A stretch of DNA of 64,000 nt, taken from G963668605 sp963668605 (lineage in GTDB: Bacteria > Acidobacteriota > Terriglobia > Bryobacterales > Bryobacteraceae). The position numbers were made by a program, and so were the translations under genes. Below the pieces are notes generated by a model, which saw only the letters and a list, made by a program, of their open reading frames with translations, made no database searches and was not told the origin of the DNA. Positions within the stretch are counted from its first letter, which is position 1. Each line of letters starts with the position of its first letter. This document shows, piece by piece, positions 44,835 through 53,373 of this stretch. The DNA is taken from the NCBI GenBank assembly GCA_963668605.1, contig OY764903.1, positions 1,364,001 to 1,428,000 on the forward strand, in the 5' to 3' direction.

Positions 44835-46133
44835 TCAGACTTTGGCCGGAACGATATACGGAGCGCGGTACTTGCGCGTCAGCATGGCATTGGCCGCCGC
44901 GTCGCCGGGAAAGGTAAGCGTCTTGGGATCGAACGTGAGTTTGCGTCCCAAGCGATAACTGAGGTTGCCCAGGTGGACCAGCGCCGCGGAGGTCACGCCG
45001 ATCTCCACATCGGCGGTTAGGTCTTTGGGATTGCGGCTCTTCACCGCCGATATGAAGTTCTGGAAGTGCGCGGTGTCCTTACCGCTGCCTTTCTCCTCCA
45101 TGATCTTTTCGCTCTTCTCACCCTTGTAGACCTGAAAGCCCCTGTCGTCGACGCACATCCAGCCGTCGCCGCCATAGAACAGGTTGCCGATCACGTTGCC
45201 GTCGCTGCGCAGCCCGCCCTCGCTACCGGTGAGAATGCCGCGCACTTCAAAAACGATTTCGGCGTCGCCGTAGTCGTAGGTTGCTATCTGCGTGTTCGGC
45301 GTCTCCTGGTCGTCGACATAGACGTACTTGCCGCCAGTGGAGACAACGCCGGTGGGCAGACCGGGCTTGCCCAAACCCCAGCGCGCTATGTCCATCTGAT
45401 GGATGCCCTGGTTGCCGATGTCACCGTTGCCGGTGTCCCAGAACCAGTGCCAGTTGTACTTGAAACGCAGCTCGTTGTACGCGCGCATCGGCGCGGGTCC
45501 GAGGAATTTATCCCAATCAAGGCCCAACGGAACTGGGGCATCTTCCTTGTGTCCGATCGACTTGCGGCGCTTGTAGCATAGGCCCTTGGCCATATAGACC
45601 TTGCCGATCACGCCCTCCTGCAAGAGCCGCATTGCCTTCTGCTTGTGCGCCATACTGCGGCTTTGCGAGCCAATCTGAACAATGCGCTTGTACTTGCGCG
45701 CGGCATCCACCATGCGCAGACCCTCAAAAATGTTGTGGCTGGCCGGCTTTTCCACATAGACATCTTTTCCGGCCTGGCAGGCCCAAATCGTGGCGAGTGA
45801 GTGCCAGTGGTTCGGCAGAGGCATCGAGACGGCGTCGACGCTCTTGTCGGCAAAGACCTCTTTCATGTCGACATAAGCCTTGGGCTTGCGTTGGGTGGCC
45901 TTTTCGACTTGCGCCACGCCGCGCTCACGCGCCGCCTGATCGACGTCGCAGAGCGCCGCGATCTCGCAATCCGCGATGCCGGCATAGTTGCTCATGTGCG
46001 CCCGGCCCCGGCCGCCGAGGCCGACCACGGCGACTTGAACCCGATCATTGGCTCCCATCACGCGCGTTGCCTGCGTTGCGGTCAGGGCCATTCCGGTGGA
46101 GAAAAAGAAGTTGCGTCTGGATAGAGATTGCAT
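44835..46133 (-). CDS. Gfo/Idh/MocA-family oxidoreductase, Tat-exported
   Basis: 432 residues. The N-terminal twin-arginine signal (LSRRNFFFSTGMALTATQA) implies export in folded form. A Rossmann domain follows (VAVVGLGGRGRAHMSNYAG, about 28-150, with MPLPNHWHS and YVEKPASHN, the EKP motif), then the C-terminal substrate domain (WHWFWDTGNGDIGNQGIHQMD). These NAD(P)-dependent enzymes oxidise or rearrange sugars and inositols, and the Tat-exported acidobacterial and planctomycete members are abundant. ATG at 46133 has a GGAG ribosome-binding site; the frame is open upstream to 46226. Confidence 0.87.
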   Translation of the reverse strand: MQSLSRRNFFFSTGMALTATQATRVMGANDRVQVAVVGLGGRGRAHMSNYAGIADCEIAALCDVDQAARERGVAQVEKATQRKPKAYVDMKEVFADKSVDAVSMPLPNHWHSLATIWACQAGKDVYVEKPASHNIFEGLRMVDAARKYKRIVQIGSQSRSMAHKQKAMRLLQEGVIGKVYMAKGLCYKRRKSIGHKEDAPVPLGLDWDKFLGPAPMRAYNELRFKYNWHWFWDTGNGDIGNQGIHQMDIARWGLGKPGLPTGVVSTGGKYVYVDDQETPNTQIATYDYGDAEIVFEVRGILTGSEGGLRSDGNVIGNLFYGGDGWMCVDDRGFQVYKGEKSEKIMEEKGSGKDTAHFQNFISAVKSRNPKDLTADVEIGVTSAALVHLGNLSYRLGRKLTFDPKTLTFPGDAAANAMLTRKYRAPYIVPAKV

Positions 46134-46352
46134 ATCGCTCCATTTCCGGCATCCTCCGAGGGGCGTCGGACGCCGAACCCATAGTGTATCGCCATGTGCG
46201 CCGGGGCGCATCCCGAACTGCGACACCCGAACTGCGGCGCTCGCCGTAGCATTAGTGTCCTAGTGGACTAAGGGATTTCAGCACGTTGCCTAGTGTCAAT
46301 TTAGGGTTGTTTGGGTCGCCGCGAAACGTCAAGATGGACATGGGAGGGATCA

Positions 46353-46568
46353 ATGGCCTTCAAGCTAAGGCACACACAGCGGATATTTTCGAATTCTCTC
46401 CGAAACCTCGGCAGGGATTGTCAAGGTCAGGACATGATCGAATATGCGCTGATGGCCGCTATGGTGGCCATCGCCGTGGCCGCATTCGTTCCCTACACCA
46501 TTATCCCCTCAGTCAGCCATGTTTATAGCCGTCTGCTGGACGTGGCCCATACGCTGACCGGGGCGTAG
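46353..46568 (+). CDS. Flp/Fap-type type IVb pilin
   Basis: 71-residue pilin precursor. A basic leader ends at GQD and is followed by the hydrophobic Flp helix MIEYALMAAMVAIAVAAFVP with the invariant glutamate/tyrosine pair (EY). A prepilin peptidase would cut near GQD/MIEYA. ATG at 46353 follows GGGAGG. No tad assembly genes are in the window, so export would depend on genes elsewhere. Divergent from the Gfo/Idh gene across 219 bp. Confidence 0.8.
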   Translation: MAFKLRHTQRIFSNSLRNLGRDCQGQDMIEYALMAAMVAIAVAAFVPYTIIPSVSHVYSRLLDVAHTLTGA

Positions 46569-46632
46569 TCCGGTAGGTCCACCCAAAATGCTGCTGTCGT
46601 TACACGCCCTCCGCCTGCTATTCTTATAATAG

Positions 46633-46857
46633 ATGCAAAAACACCAAGCACCTCTCTCTTCGTATCATTTCAAACGGGCGAAGCACGACGGCATCATCCA
46701 TGTCCTCAATGAGGGCTCGTACGTGATGGCGGAGTACAGCGAACGCACTGGTGTGGTGCAATGGCAACGCGTAGTGTTGGCCGCGCAGCGGGAAAAGATC
46801 GAACATTGGCTCTGCGAGCACTATCCCGCGCAAGCCGCAGCGCCGACCCGCGCATAG
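46633..46857 (+). CDS. Hypothetical protein, 74 residues
   Basis: Soluble, basic, no signal or helix; the central part (HDGIIHVLNEGSYVMAEYSE) is followed by an amphipathic segment (WQRVVLAAQREKIEHWLCEHY). I do not recognise the family. It lies 64 nt after the pilin gene. Two hexamers overlap upstream: TATTCT (46619-46624) is 8 nt before the ATG and TATAAT (46625-46630) only 2 nt before it. Coding potential is plausible from codon use but not proven. Confidence 0.5.
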   Translation: MQKHQAPLSSYHFKRAKHDGIIHVLNEGSYVMAEYSERTGVVQWQRVVLAAQREKIEHWLCEHYPAQAAAPTRA

Positions 46858-46963
46858 AGTTCGCGAGGAAATCGCTGCTACCTATTTCGCTCGGAATGGT
46901 TTATCCTCTTTGATTCGAGCGGCGCGTCGCAAAAACCGCGCCGGAGAAGGCAGGAGTATAGAC

Positions 46964-48445
46964 ATGACCCGACGCGAATTTGTAGCGCTTCCTACCTTGG
47001 CTGCATCGCCGCCAGCCGCCAGGCCCAATATCCTCTGGATCTGTACGGACCAACAGCGTTGGGATACCATTGCCGCGCTAGGTAACCGGGTCATCCGCAC
47101 GCCGAATATCGACCGGTTGGTGCGGGAAGGCGTCGCGTTCACAAACGCATATTGCCAGAGCCCGGTGTGCACTCCCAGCCGGGCGTCGTTTCTGACCGGC
47201 TGCCGGCCGAGTACGATTCACCAACATCGCAATGGCAATGCGTACTTTCCGGCGGAACTCGCTCCACGCTTAGTGAGCAGTCAACTAGCCAAAGCAGGAT
47301 ATGATTGCGGCTTGATCGGCAAGCTCCATCTGGCGAGTCCGTGGGAACGTGTGGAGCCGCGCAGCGAGGACGGTTACCGGCTCTTTGAATGGAGCCACCA
47401 CCCGAAACCCGAGCCGTCCTGGCCGGTTGCAGCGCATGCCTATCAGCGCTGGTTGCAGCAACGCGGCGTGCGCTGGCCGGAGCTCTACCAAGCCACGAAA
47501 ATCGAAGGATATCCGGATGTGGTTCAGGCTGGCATGCCCGCCGAACACCACGAGATAACCTGGAGCGCCGAACGCGCGCAAGACTTCATCGGGAGCGGTT
47601 TGCGCGCGCCCTGGATGCTCAGCCTGAACATGTTCGCTCCGCATCCTCCGTTCGACCCGGCGCCGGAATACCTGCGGCGCATGGATCCGCGCGCCATGCC
47701 GCGACCCGTGTTCCATGAGGGCCAGGAGAAGGAGCAGAAGGCGTTCGCCCGGATCGATCACCAGACTCAACAGCCGCAGCATCCCGACTCCTACGATTCG
47801 CGGCGCATGAAAGCGGCCTACTATGCCATGATCGAGCACATCGACTGGGCCGTCGGGAAACTCCTCGAGAAGCTGCAGGAAACCGGACAGCGGGAACGAA
47901 CCATGGTCATACTGACCAGCGACCACGGCGAAATGCTCGGCGATCACGGGTTGCTCTACAAGGGTTGCCGCTTTTTTGAGGGCGCCGTTCACGTGCCGCT
48001 GGTCATCTCATGGCCAGGCGGAGGCGTCCGCCAGGGCGCCACACACGACGCACTCGTCGAATTGACTGACATCGCACCGACGCTGCTGGCGGCGGCCGGC
48101 ATCTCCGCGCCCGCCGAGATGGACGGTCGCTCGCTGCTGCCCGCTCTCCGAGGCGAAGCCGGGGCGAGCGAGTTGCACGACTGTGTCGTCTGCGAGTACC
48201 ATGACGCCCTCGCTCTGCCGGACAGAACTCGCGCCACGATGCTGCGCGATAAACGCCACAAGCTTGTGGTTTACCATGGCCGCGGGTTGGGCGAGTTGTT
48301 CGACCTGGCGGACGACCCCACGGAAATCCGCAACCTATGGGCGGACCCGGCCGCGCGCGGAATCCGGCAGCGCCTTACGGAGCGGATGATGGACACGCTG
48401 GCGCAGTCAAGCGACCTCGGCACGCCGCGAATCGGCAAGTACTGA
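46964..48445 (+). CDS. Formylglycine-dependent sulfatase (type I)
   Basis: 493 residues. A short Tat-like start (MTRREFVALPTLAAS) precedes the alkaline-phosphatase-fold sulfatase domain: NILWICTDQQRWDT with the first metal ligands, then CTPSRASFLTG with Cys69 as the residue converted to formylglycine, ILTSDHGEMLGDHGLLYKG, and a C-terminal domain ending near residue 490. It may hydrolyse sulfate esters on glycans. The start at 46964 follows AGGAGTATAGAC, a good ribosome-binding site. The leader lacks a clear hydrophobic core, so its location is uncertain. Confidence 0.88.
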   Translation: MTRREFVALPTLAASPPAARPNILWICTDQQRWDTIAALGNRVIRTPNIDRLVREGVAFTNAYCQSPVCTPSRASFLTGCRPSTIHQHRNGNAYFPAELAPRLVSSQLAKAGYDCGLIGKLHLASPWERVEPRSEDGYRLFEWSHHPKPEPSWPVAAHAYQRWLQQRGVRWPELYQATKIEGYPDVVQAGMPAEHHEITWSAERAQDFIGSGLRAPWMLSLNMFAPHPPFDPAPEYLRRMDPRAMPRPVFHEGQEKEQKAFARIDHQTQQPQHPDSYDSRRMKAAYYAMIEHIDWAVGKLLEKLQETGQRERTMVILTSDHGEMLGDHGLLYKGCRFFEGAVHVPLVISWPGGGVRQGATHDALVELTDIAPTLLAAAGISAPAEMDGRSLLPALRGEAGASELHDCVVCEYHDALALPDRTRATMLRDKRHKLVVYHGRGLGELFDLADDPTEIRNLWADPAARGIRQRLTERMMDTLAQSSDLGTPRIGKY

Positions 48446-48514
48446 GATGGCTCTTAAGTTTAGCTTTTAGCGGCTGTTGTGGGTTTTCGCCGCCGGGCCG
48501 AAACCGGTCTCTGC

Positions 48515-48520
48515 TACCAT
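48515..48520 (+). promoter_or_regulatory. Extended -10 element of the probable 6S RNA gene
   Basis: TGCTACCAT has the extended -10 form TGnTANNNT. Transcription would start 7 nt downstream at about 48527, exactly where the outer stem of the predicted RNA begins. No -35 match is seen. Confidence 0.45.
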
Positions 48521-48526
48521 GGACGA

Positions 48527-48733
48527 AGGAGCGGCTCTGCAGAGCAGGTGAGCTGGCCCTCAAAATTTGATCCAACAATCAAGTGTCATGGAGTCTGACT
48601 CGTTTATGTGCTGGTGAGCAAGCTCCGGCGAAGCGATTCGCCATGGAGACGCCTAAAGGCACTCGGTGGGCTCCCCCCGTGCAAGGCCTGGGGTCAATGA
48701 CGAGGGTTCAACACGGCCGCGCGGTCCGCTCCT
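48527..48733 (+). ncRNA. ssrS: Probable 6S RNA
   Basis: The 323-bp gap between the sulfatase and ymdB lacks a coding gene but holds a structured stretch. An 8-bp closing stem (48527-48534 AGGAGCGG with 48726-48733 CCGCTCCT) and a second stem (48557-48561 CCCTC with 48702-48706 GAGGG) flank a central region with CTGGTGAGCAAGCTCCGG (near 48611-48628), close to the conserved GGUGAGCAUGCUCGG of enterobacterial 6S RNA. AGACGCCTAAAGG and GAGGGTTCAA also find counterparts in order. About 207 nt is slightly long for 6S. 6S genes often neighbour ymdB-family genes, as here. 6S sequesters housekeeping RNA polymerase in stationary phase. Confidence 0.62.
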
Positions 48734-48768
48734 GTATTCCTCGTCTCGCTTTCCAGGATTAAGGACGG

Positions 48769-49548
48769 ATGAACCTTCTTTTTATTGGCGACATTTTCGC
48801 TTCCGGCGGCCGCCGCATTGTAACCGAGAGCCTACAACACATTATCTCGACCGAAAAGATCGATCTTGCCATCGCCAACGCCGAGAACTCCGCGGGCGGA
48901 TTCGGCATCACGCCGCTTGTCGCGCAGGAACTGTTTTCCTGCGGTCTCGACGTGCTTACCAGCGGCAACCATATTTGGGATAAGAAAGAGATCTACGAGT
49001 ATCTGCCGCGCGAGCCGCGCCTGCTGCGCCCGGCGAACTATCACGAGAGTCTGCCCGGCAGTGGCGTATACATCGCTCGCGCGCGCAACGGCGTCTCGTG
49101 CGCAGTGATCAATCTGCAAGGCCGCACACACATGCCGGCGACCGAGTGCCCGTTCCGCAAAGCCGACGCGATCATTGGTGCGCTCGACCCTGCGGTTAAA
49201 GTGCGTTTCGTCGATTTTCACGCCGAGATGACCAGCGAGAAGATGGCCATGGGCTGGTATCTCGATGGACGCGTGTCCGCCGTGGTTGGCACGCACACGC
49301 ACATTCCCACAGCCGATGCGCGCGTGCTGCCGGACGGCACGGGTTACCAGACCGATGCCGGTATGACCGGACCCTACGAGTCGATCATCGGCGTCGAGCG
49401 GCAAACGATTCTGCGCCGCTTTCTGACCTCGATCCCGTCTCGCATGGAGGCCGCCAAGGGCGGCGTCGAACTGCACGCCGTGATCGTCTCAGTCGATCAG
49501 GCGACTGGCCGCGCCTCGTCGGTGCGCGCCTACACGCTCTCCGAATAG
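48769..49548 (+). CDS. ymdB: YmdB-family metallophosphoesterase
   Basis: 259-residue TIGR00282-type cytosolic phosphodiesterase, a family that hydrolyses 2',3'-cyclic nucleotides and affects biofilm and sporulation regulons in Bacillus. The metal-binding motifs are MNLLFIGDIFASGGR, IANAENSAGGFGI, SGNHIWDKKEIYEYL, NLQGRTHMP, FVDFHAEMTSEK, and VVGTHTHIPTADARVLP. The whole domain is conserved. Start ATG follows TTAAGGACGG. It is directly downstream of the probable 6S RNA. Confidence 0.93.
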   Translation: MNLLFIGDIFASGGRRIVTESLQHIISTEKIDLAIANAENSAGGFGITPLVAQELFSCGLDVLTSGNHIWDKKEIYEYLPREPRLLRPANYHESLPGSGVYIARARNGVSCAVINLQGRTHMPATECPFRKADAIIGALDPAVKVRFVDFHAEMTSEKMAMGWYLDGRVSAVVGTHTHIPTADARVLPDGTGYQTDAGMTGPYESIIGVERQTILRRFLTSIPSRMEAAKGGVELHAVIVSVDQATGRASSVRAYTLSE

Positions 49549-49595
49549 CCCAAAATCGTGTGATGGAAGTCACTGCTTCGGTAGTTGACGCCCGC

Positions 49596-49601
49596 TATGA
49601 T
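49596..49601 (+). promoter_or_regulatory. -10-like hexamer TATGAT 7 nt before a start codon
   Basis: TATGAT ends 7 nt before the ATG at 49609 of the cupin gene. It supports that start over the earlier ATG at 49597, which falls inside the element. Confidence 0.4.
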
Positions 49602-49608
49602 TGGAATC

Positions 49609-49935
49609 ATGGCGAATGAATACACACTCTTTAACGACCTCGCGCGCGAAGCCGAGATCCCGGAAAATGGCATCCTGAGCCGCACGCTGTACCAGGACGA
49701 TCACGTGAAGGTGATTCTATTCGGGTTTGCCGCCGGGCAGGAACTCACGGCGCATACGGCGCCGATGCGCGCCTCGATCCACATCGTCGACGGCAGTGCC
49801 AAGCTTACTTTGGGCAGCGACGTCATCGACGGCGCTCCCGGCACTTGGGCGATGATGGAACCGAAACTCGAGCACGGCATTCGCGCCTTGACGCCCACGC
49901 GCATGTTGCTGATGATGTACAAGCAGTCGCGCTAG
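49609..49935 (+). CDS. Small cupin-domain protein
   Basis: 108-residue single-domain cupin (beta-barrel). The pattern VILFGFAAGQELTAHTAPMRASIHIVDGSAKLTLGSDV (read in parts) matches the first cupin motif region, and the second (PGTWAMMEPKLEHGIRALTPTRMLLMM) follows. A histidine in TAHTAP, another in IHIVDG and one in EHGIRA could bind a metal. The function is not predictable; small cupins of this type act as metal-bound binding proteins or dioxygenases. Its 3' end overlaps the convergent GDPD gene by 4 bp. Confidence 0.75.
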   Translation: MANEYTLFNDLAREAEIPENGILSRTLYQDDHVKVILFGFAAGQELTAHTAPMRASIHIVDGSAKLTLGSDVIDGAPGTWAMMEPKLEHGIRALTPTRMLLMMYKQSR

Positions 49936-50771
49936 CGCAGGCCGCGGCGCTTGAGGTGCGCGATCAGCGCCGCGGGATCGTCAGTGATGATGGCGTCCAC
50001 GCCTGCCGCGATCAGACGATCCCAGTCGGCCGGTGCGTTGGCCGTCCACGGCACGACTTGCAAGCCGGCTTTGTGTGCCGCCCTGACCTTTTCCGGCGTG
50101 ACCGTGCGATACTCCGGCGAGACGATGGAAGCGCCCGCCTCGCGCGCCACTGCGACGAAGTCGAACGCACCCACGCCATAGAGCGCCGACAGCTTCAACT
50201 CCGGCGCGATCTTTTTCATCGCGAGCAACGTCCGGAAATCGAAGGACTGCACAATCACGCGCGATTCGAGTTTGTGGCGCCGCACGGTCTCCGCCAGCAT
50301 CCGCGCGAACTCTTCCGGCGCGGGCGTCAGTGCAGGCTCGTTCGGAAAGCTCTTGGTTTCGATGTTGAAGCCGAAAGTACCGCGTGGCGCAAGCGCGAAT
50401 ACCTCGTCGAGAGTCGGCACGCGCGTTCCGGCCACAGTCTGTTGTAAGGGGAATTGAGGATTCCGTAACGCGCCGCAATCCCAGCGCCGCAACTCGACGA
50501 GCGTCATCTCGCGAATCACGCGCGTGCCTTGCGGACCCTGGCAGATTGCCGGGTTCATTCGCGGGTCGTGCGACACAACGAGCACGTTATCGCGCGTCAC
50601 GGCCAGGTCGAGTTCGAGCACATCCACGCCCGCGGCGATGGCGTACTCAAAAGCGGGCAGCGTGTTTTCGGGACGCAACGCGCGCGCGCCGCGATGGCCG
50701 TGTACGGCTATCGGCGCAGCGCTGGAAACGATGGTAGAAATCAGCAGCATGGCGAGGAGCGTTGTCTTCAT
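49932..50771 (-). CDS. Glycerophosphodiester phosphodiesterase, exported
   Basis: 279 residues. The signal peptide (MKTTLLAMLLISTIVSSAA) is followed by the GDPD TIM barrel with HGHRGARALRPENTLPAFE (general acid/base histidine and metal region), VLELDLAVTRDNVLVVSHDP and the second catalytic histidine, ending with the GVDAIITDDPAALIAHL helix. It hydrolyses glycerophosphodiesters from lipid turnover to glycerol-3-phosphate and alcohol. ATG at 50771 chosen. Confidence 0.9.
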   Translation of the reverse strand: MKTTLLAMLLISTIVSSAAPIAVHGHRGARALRPENTLPAFEYAIAAGVDVLELDLAVTRDNVLVVSHDPRMNPAICQGPQGTRVIREMTLVELRRWDCGALRNPQFPLQQTVAGTRVPTLDEVFALAPRGTFGFNIETKSFPNEPALTPAPEEFARMLAETVRRHKLESRVIVQSFDFRTLLAMKKIAPELKLSALYGVGAFDFVAVAREAGASIVSPEYRTVTPEKVRAAHKAGLQVVPWTANAPADWDRLIAAGVDAIITDDPAALIAHLKRRGLR

Positions 50772-50836
50772 GGTATCCCGCTCCAGCATAGCGCCCGAAC
50801 ATTCCTCCAGAATTGCCGTCCCATGCCGATCTGGTC

Positions 50837-50932
50837 TTAGGCCTCTATGTGCCGCACGCAGCGGAAGCCGCGATCGTCGTCCCTTTGGGAGGCCCCGCAG
50901 CGCGTTGAGATAGATCGCCGCAAGTCTCGCTG
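50837..50932 (-). pseudogene. Possible C-terminal relic of an FGE/SUMF1-domain protein
   Basis: On the minus strand the frame ends in TRCGASQRDDDRGFRCVR then HIEA and a stop. That resembles the C-terminal end of formylglycine-generating-enzyme (FGE/SUMF1) domains, which typically read ...R..P..R.D..GFRCVR. Upstream of about residue 30 from the end the similarity is lost. FGE activates the sulfatases found nearby. The match is short, so this is tentative. Confidence 0.35.
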
Positions 50933-50981
50933 AATGCGATTTCCCGGCGCTGGCGGACGCAACCTGCTACGCTTGGACCAC

Positions 50982-51119
50982 ATGTCACAACAAAGTGGAG
51001 ATAAGGCGCGCTTCGGCCGCCAGCGCAAACGCAAACTTGCGCGCCGGGTAATTAGCCGGTCAATGCGGAAAGAAGCTGCTATCGCGCAGCCTACGCCCGC
51101 CAAAGCATCCGCGGCATAG
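50982..51119 (+). CDS. Small basic protein, 45 residues
   Basis: MSQQSGDKARFGRQRKRKLA begins a 45-residue very basic, Arg/Lys/Ser-rich chain that ends with an alanine-rich tail. It has no membrane helix or signal. I recall similar short conserved proteins starting with a GDKARF-RxRK pattern in acidobacterial genomes, but cannot verify. TACGCT (50968-50973) ends 8 nt before the ATG, matching the leaderless pattern elsewhere in the window. Confidence 0.5.
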   Translation: MSQQSGDKARFGRQRKRKLARRVISRSMRKEAAIAQPTPAKASAA

Positions 51120-51425
51120 ACAGCCGACGGAGCATCCATCGCGATCCCTAACTGGGCAGCAATCGTAAGCGCCGTCATGGCGCTTACGGAGAATTTGCAT
51201 TCAGGGTAATCGCAACCAATTACAAAATCCGTAGTTGATCCAAGAAATTCATTCGGGCAGAAGCTAAGACTGCCGCTGGTCCGGCTGGAGCCAGCGAATC
51301 TGCTGTAATCCTTCCAACCTTCGCGAACCTCCGCGAACTCGTTTGACAAGCGCACATCCACGACGTAGACTGGTCCGTGATCGGTAACGGAACAGTTGGT
51401 TCCGGTCAAAGATGCCGCCCGAGCC

Positions 51426-53360
51426 ATGCGCACATACTTTCTCAGAGATCTCACAATCACACTGCTTTTACTGGGGCTTCTCGCCCCCGCCGCCTCCGCC
51501 AGGGAGATCCATGTCTCCGTTCGGGGAAACGATCATAACGACGGTTCGTCGACAAAACCTTTCCTGACGATTTCCGCCGCCGCCCGAGTGGCGCAGGCGG
51601 GCGATGCGATTACGGTGCATGAAGGCACGTATCGCGAACGGATCACTCCGCCGCGCGGCGGAGAGTCCGATTCACGCCGGATCGTGTATCAGGCGGCTGC
51701 GGGCGAAAAGGCCGTCATCAAGGGATCGGAAGTGGTTCGCGGCTGGAAACCTTTCAGCACCGGAGTGTGGAAGGCGACGCTGCCGAATTCCTTCTTCGGC
51801 AAGTACAATCCCTACACCGACCTTATCGCCGGCGACTGGTTCACCAACAAGGGAAGGCCGCACCATACCGGCGAAGTCTACCTCAACGGCAAATCGCTGT
51901 ATGAAACCCACTTGCTGGAGCGTGTTCTGAATCCGCAGCCATTTCCTGACAGCAGGGACCGCGAGGGTTCCACATGGACCTGGTTCTGCGAGAGCGACGG
52001 AACGAACACTTACATCTACGCGAACTTCCACGATAAGAATCCGAACGAGGAACTGGTCGAGATCAACGTGCGCGACAGTTGCTTCTACCCGGACCAGCCG
52101 GGCCGCGACTACATTACGGTGCGCGGTTTCCGCATGAGCCAGGCGGCGACGCAATGGGCCGCACCCACGGCGGAGCAGATCGGCTTGATCGGTACGCATT
52201 GGAGCAAGGGTTGGATCATCGAAAACAACATCATCAGCGATTCGAAGTGCTCGGGTATCACCTTGGGCAAGGATCGCAAGACCGGCCACAATGTCTGGAT
52301 CAACGATCCGCGCAAAGACGGCGCCACTCACTACAACGAAGTCATCGTGCGTGCACTCGACGCCGGTTGGTCGCGCGAGAAGATTGGCTCGCACATCGTC
52401 AGAAACAACACCATCTTCAACTGTGAGCAGACCGGAATCGCCGGCAGCCTCGGCCCGGTCTTCAGCCAGATCACCAACAACCACATCTACAACATCTGGG
52501 CCAAGCGGCAGTTTGCAGGTGCGGAAATGGGCGGTATCAAGCTGCACGCTGCCATCGACGTCGTAATCAAGAACAACCGGATACACAACGCCGGCCGCGG
52601 ACTTTGGATGGACTGGATGGCGCAGGGCACGCGCATCACCGGAAATCTTCTCTACGACAACACGACTGACGACCTGTTTGTCGAAGTGGATCACGGGCCG
52701 TTCCTTGTGGATAACAACCTGTTTCTCTCCGGCGTCAGTCTGCACGATATGTCCGAGGGCGGAGCCTATGCGCACAATCTGATGACCGGAAGGATCATCA
52801 GCCGGCCCGAACCGAGGCGCTCCACGCCGTATCACAAAGCGCACTCGACGGCTCTCGCCGGCCTGAACAGCATCACGGGCGGAGACGATCGTTTCTACAA
52901 CAACATCTTCGTAGGGAACGGCGCGCCGCCTTCGGCCGGAACCGAGGCCGATGCCAACCCCCTGCGATTCGGAGGGTACGGACTGTGGGTCTATAACCAC
53001 CGCGAGTATCCGCTCTACACGGGCGGTAATGTCTATCTCAATGGCGCTCGCGCTTATGCAACTGAGAGCGGCTCCATCAACCTGTCCGCAGCGGATCCGA
53101 AACCCGAAATCGTCGAGGACGGAGCTCGAGTCTATCTTCGCTTGAACTTAGGTGCGGAGGTGCGTAAAGCCGCGACGAAGATTGTGAACACCGGGCTCTT
53201 GGGTAAGGCAAAAGTTCCCGGCCTTGCGTACGAAAACGCCGACGGCTCGCCGGTGACGATCGACAGCGACTACCTGGGCGCGAAGCGCAACGCCGCCACG
53301 CCTTCGGCCGGCCCCTTCGAGAACCCCGGAGAAGGAGCGCTCAAACTCAAGGTCTGGTAA
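51426..53360 (+). CDS. Secreted right-handed parallel beta-helix protein (polysaccharide-lyase-like)
   Basis: 644 residues. A signal peptide (LRDLTITLLLLGLLAPAASA) leads to a DUF1565-type beginning (REIHVSVRGNDHNDGSSTKPFLTISAAARVAQAGDAITV, in parts), then repeated short beta rungs with Asn-rich turns (GWIIENNIISDSKC, IVRNNTIFNCEQTG, VIKNNRIHNAGRGLWMDW), the mark of a right-handed beta-helix. The C-terminal part is a separate beta domain. Such proteins are often lyases or glycoside hydrolases acting on acidic glycans. Its position among sulfatases supports a glycan-processing role, by inference. Confidence 0.83.
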   Translation: MRTYFLRDLTITLLLLGLLAPAASAREIHVSVRGNDHNDGSSTKPFLTISAAARVAQAGDAITVHEGTYRERITPPRGGESDSRRIVYQAAAGEKAVIKGSEVVRGWKPFSTGVWKATLPNSFFGKYNPYTDLIAGDWFTNKGRPHHTGEVYLNGKSLYETHLLERVLNPQPFPDSRDREGSTWTWFCESDGTNTYIYANFHDKNPNEELVEINVRDSCFYPDQPGRDYITVRGFRMSQAATQWAAPTAEQIGLIGTHWSKGWIIENNIISDSKCSGITLGKDRKTGHNVWINDPRKDGATHYNEVIVRALDAGWSREKIGSHIVRNNTIFNCEQTGIAGSLGPVFSQITNNHIYNIWAKRQFAGAEMGGIKLHAAIDVVIKNNRIHNAGRGLWMDWMAQGTRITGNLLYDNTTDDLFVEVDHGPFLVDNNLFLSGVSLHDMSEGGAYAHNLMTGRIISRPEPRRSTPYHKAHSTALAGLNSITGGDDRFYNNIFVGNGAPPSAGTEADANPLRFGGYGLWVYNHREYPLYTGGNVYLNGARAYATESGSINLSAADPKPEIVEDGARVYLRLNLGAEVRKAATKIVNTGLLGKAKVPGLAYENADGSPVTIDSDYLGAKRNAATPSAGPFENPGEGALKLKVW

Positions 53361-53373
53361 TTCGTCCCGCCAG

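Larger units (their letters stand above)
50772..51425. other. 654-bp gap with a small ORF and possible gene relics
   Basis: No full-length gene fits here. It contains one small basic ORF (50982-51119, +) and, on the minus strand, a possible C-terminal relic of a formylglycine-generating-enzyme-like protein (50837-50932). The stretch 51120-51425 is open on the minus strand but unrecognised. It looks like decayed coding sequence between two intact genes. Confidence 0.4.

Noticed and set aside
46230..46352. Sigma-54 promoter upstream of the pilin gene
   Set aside because: GCAC and TTGC are present but separated by one base instead of the required spacing.
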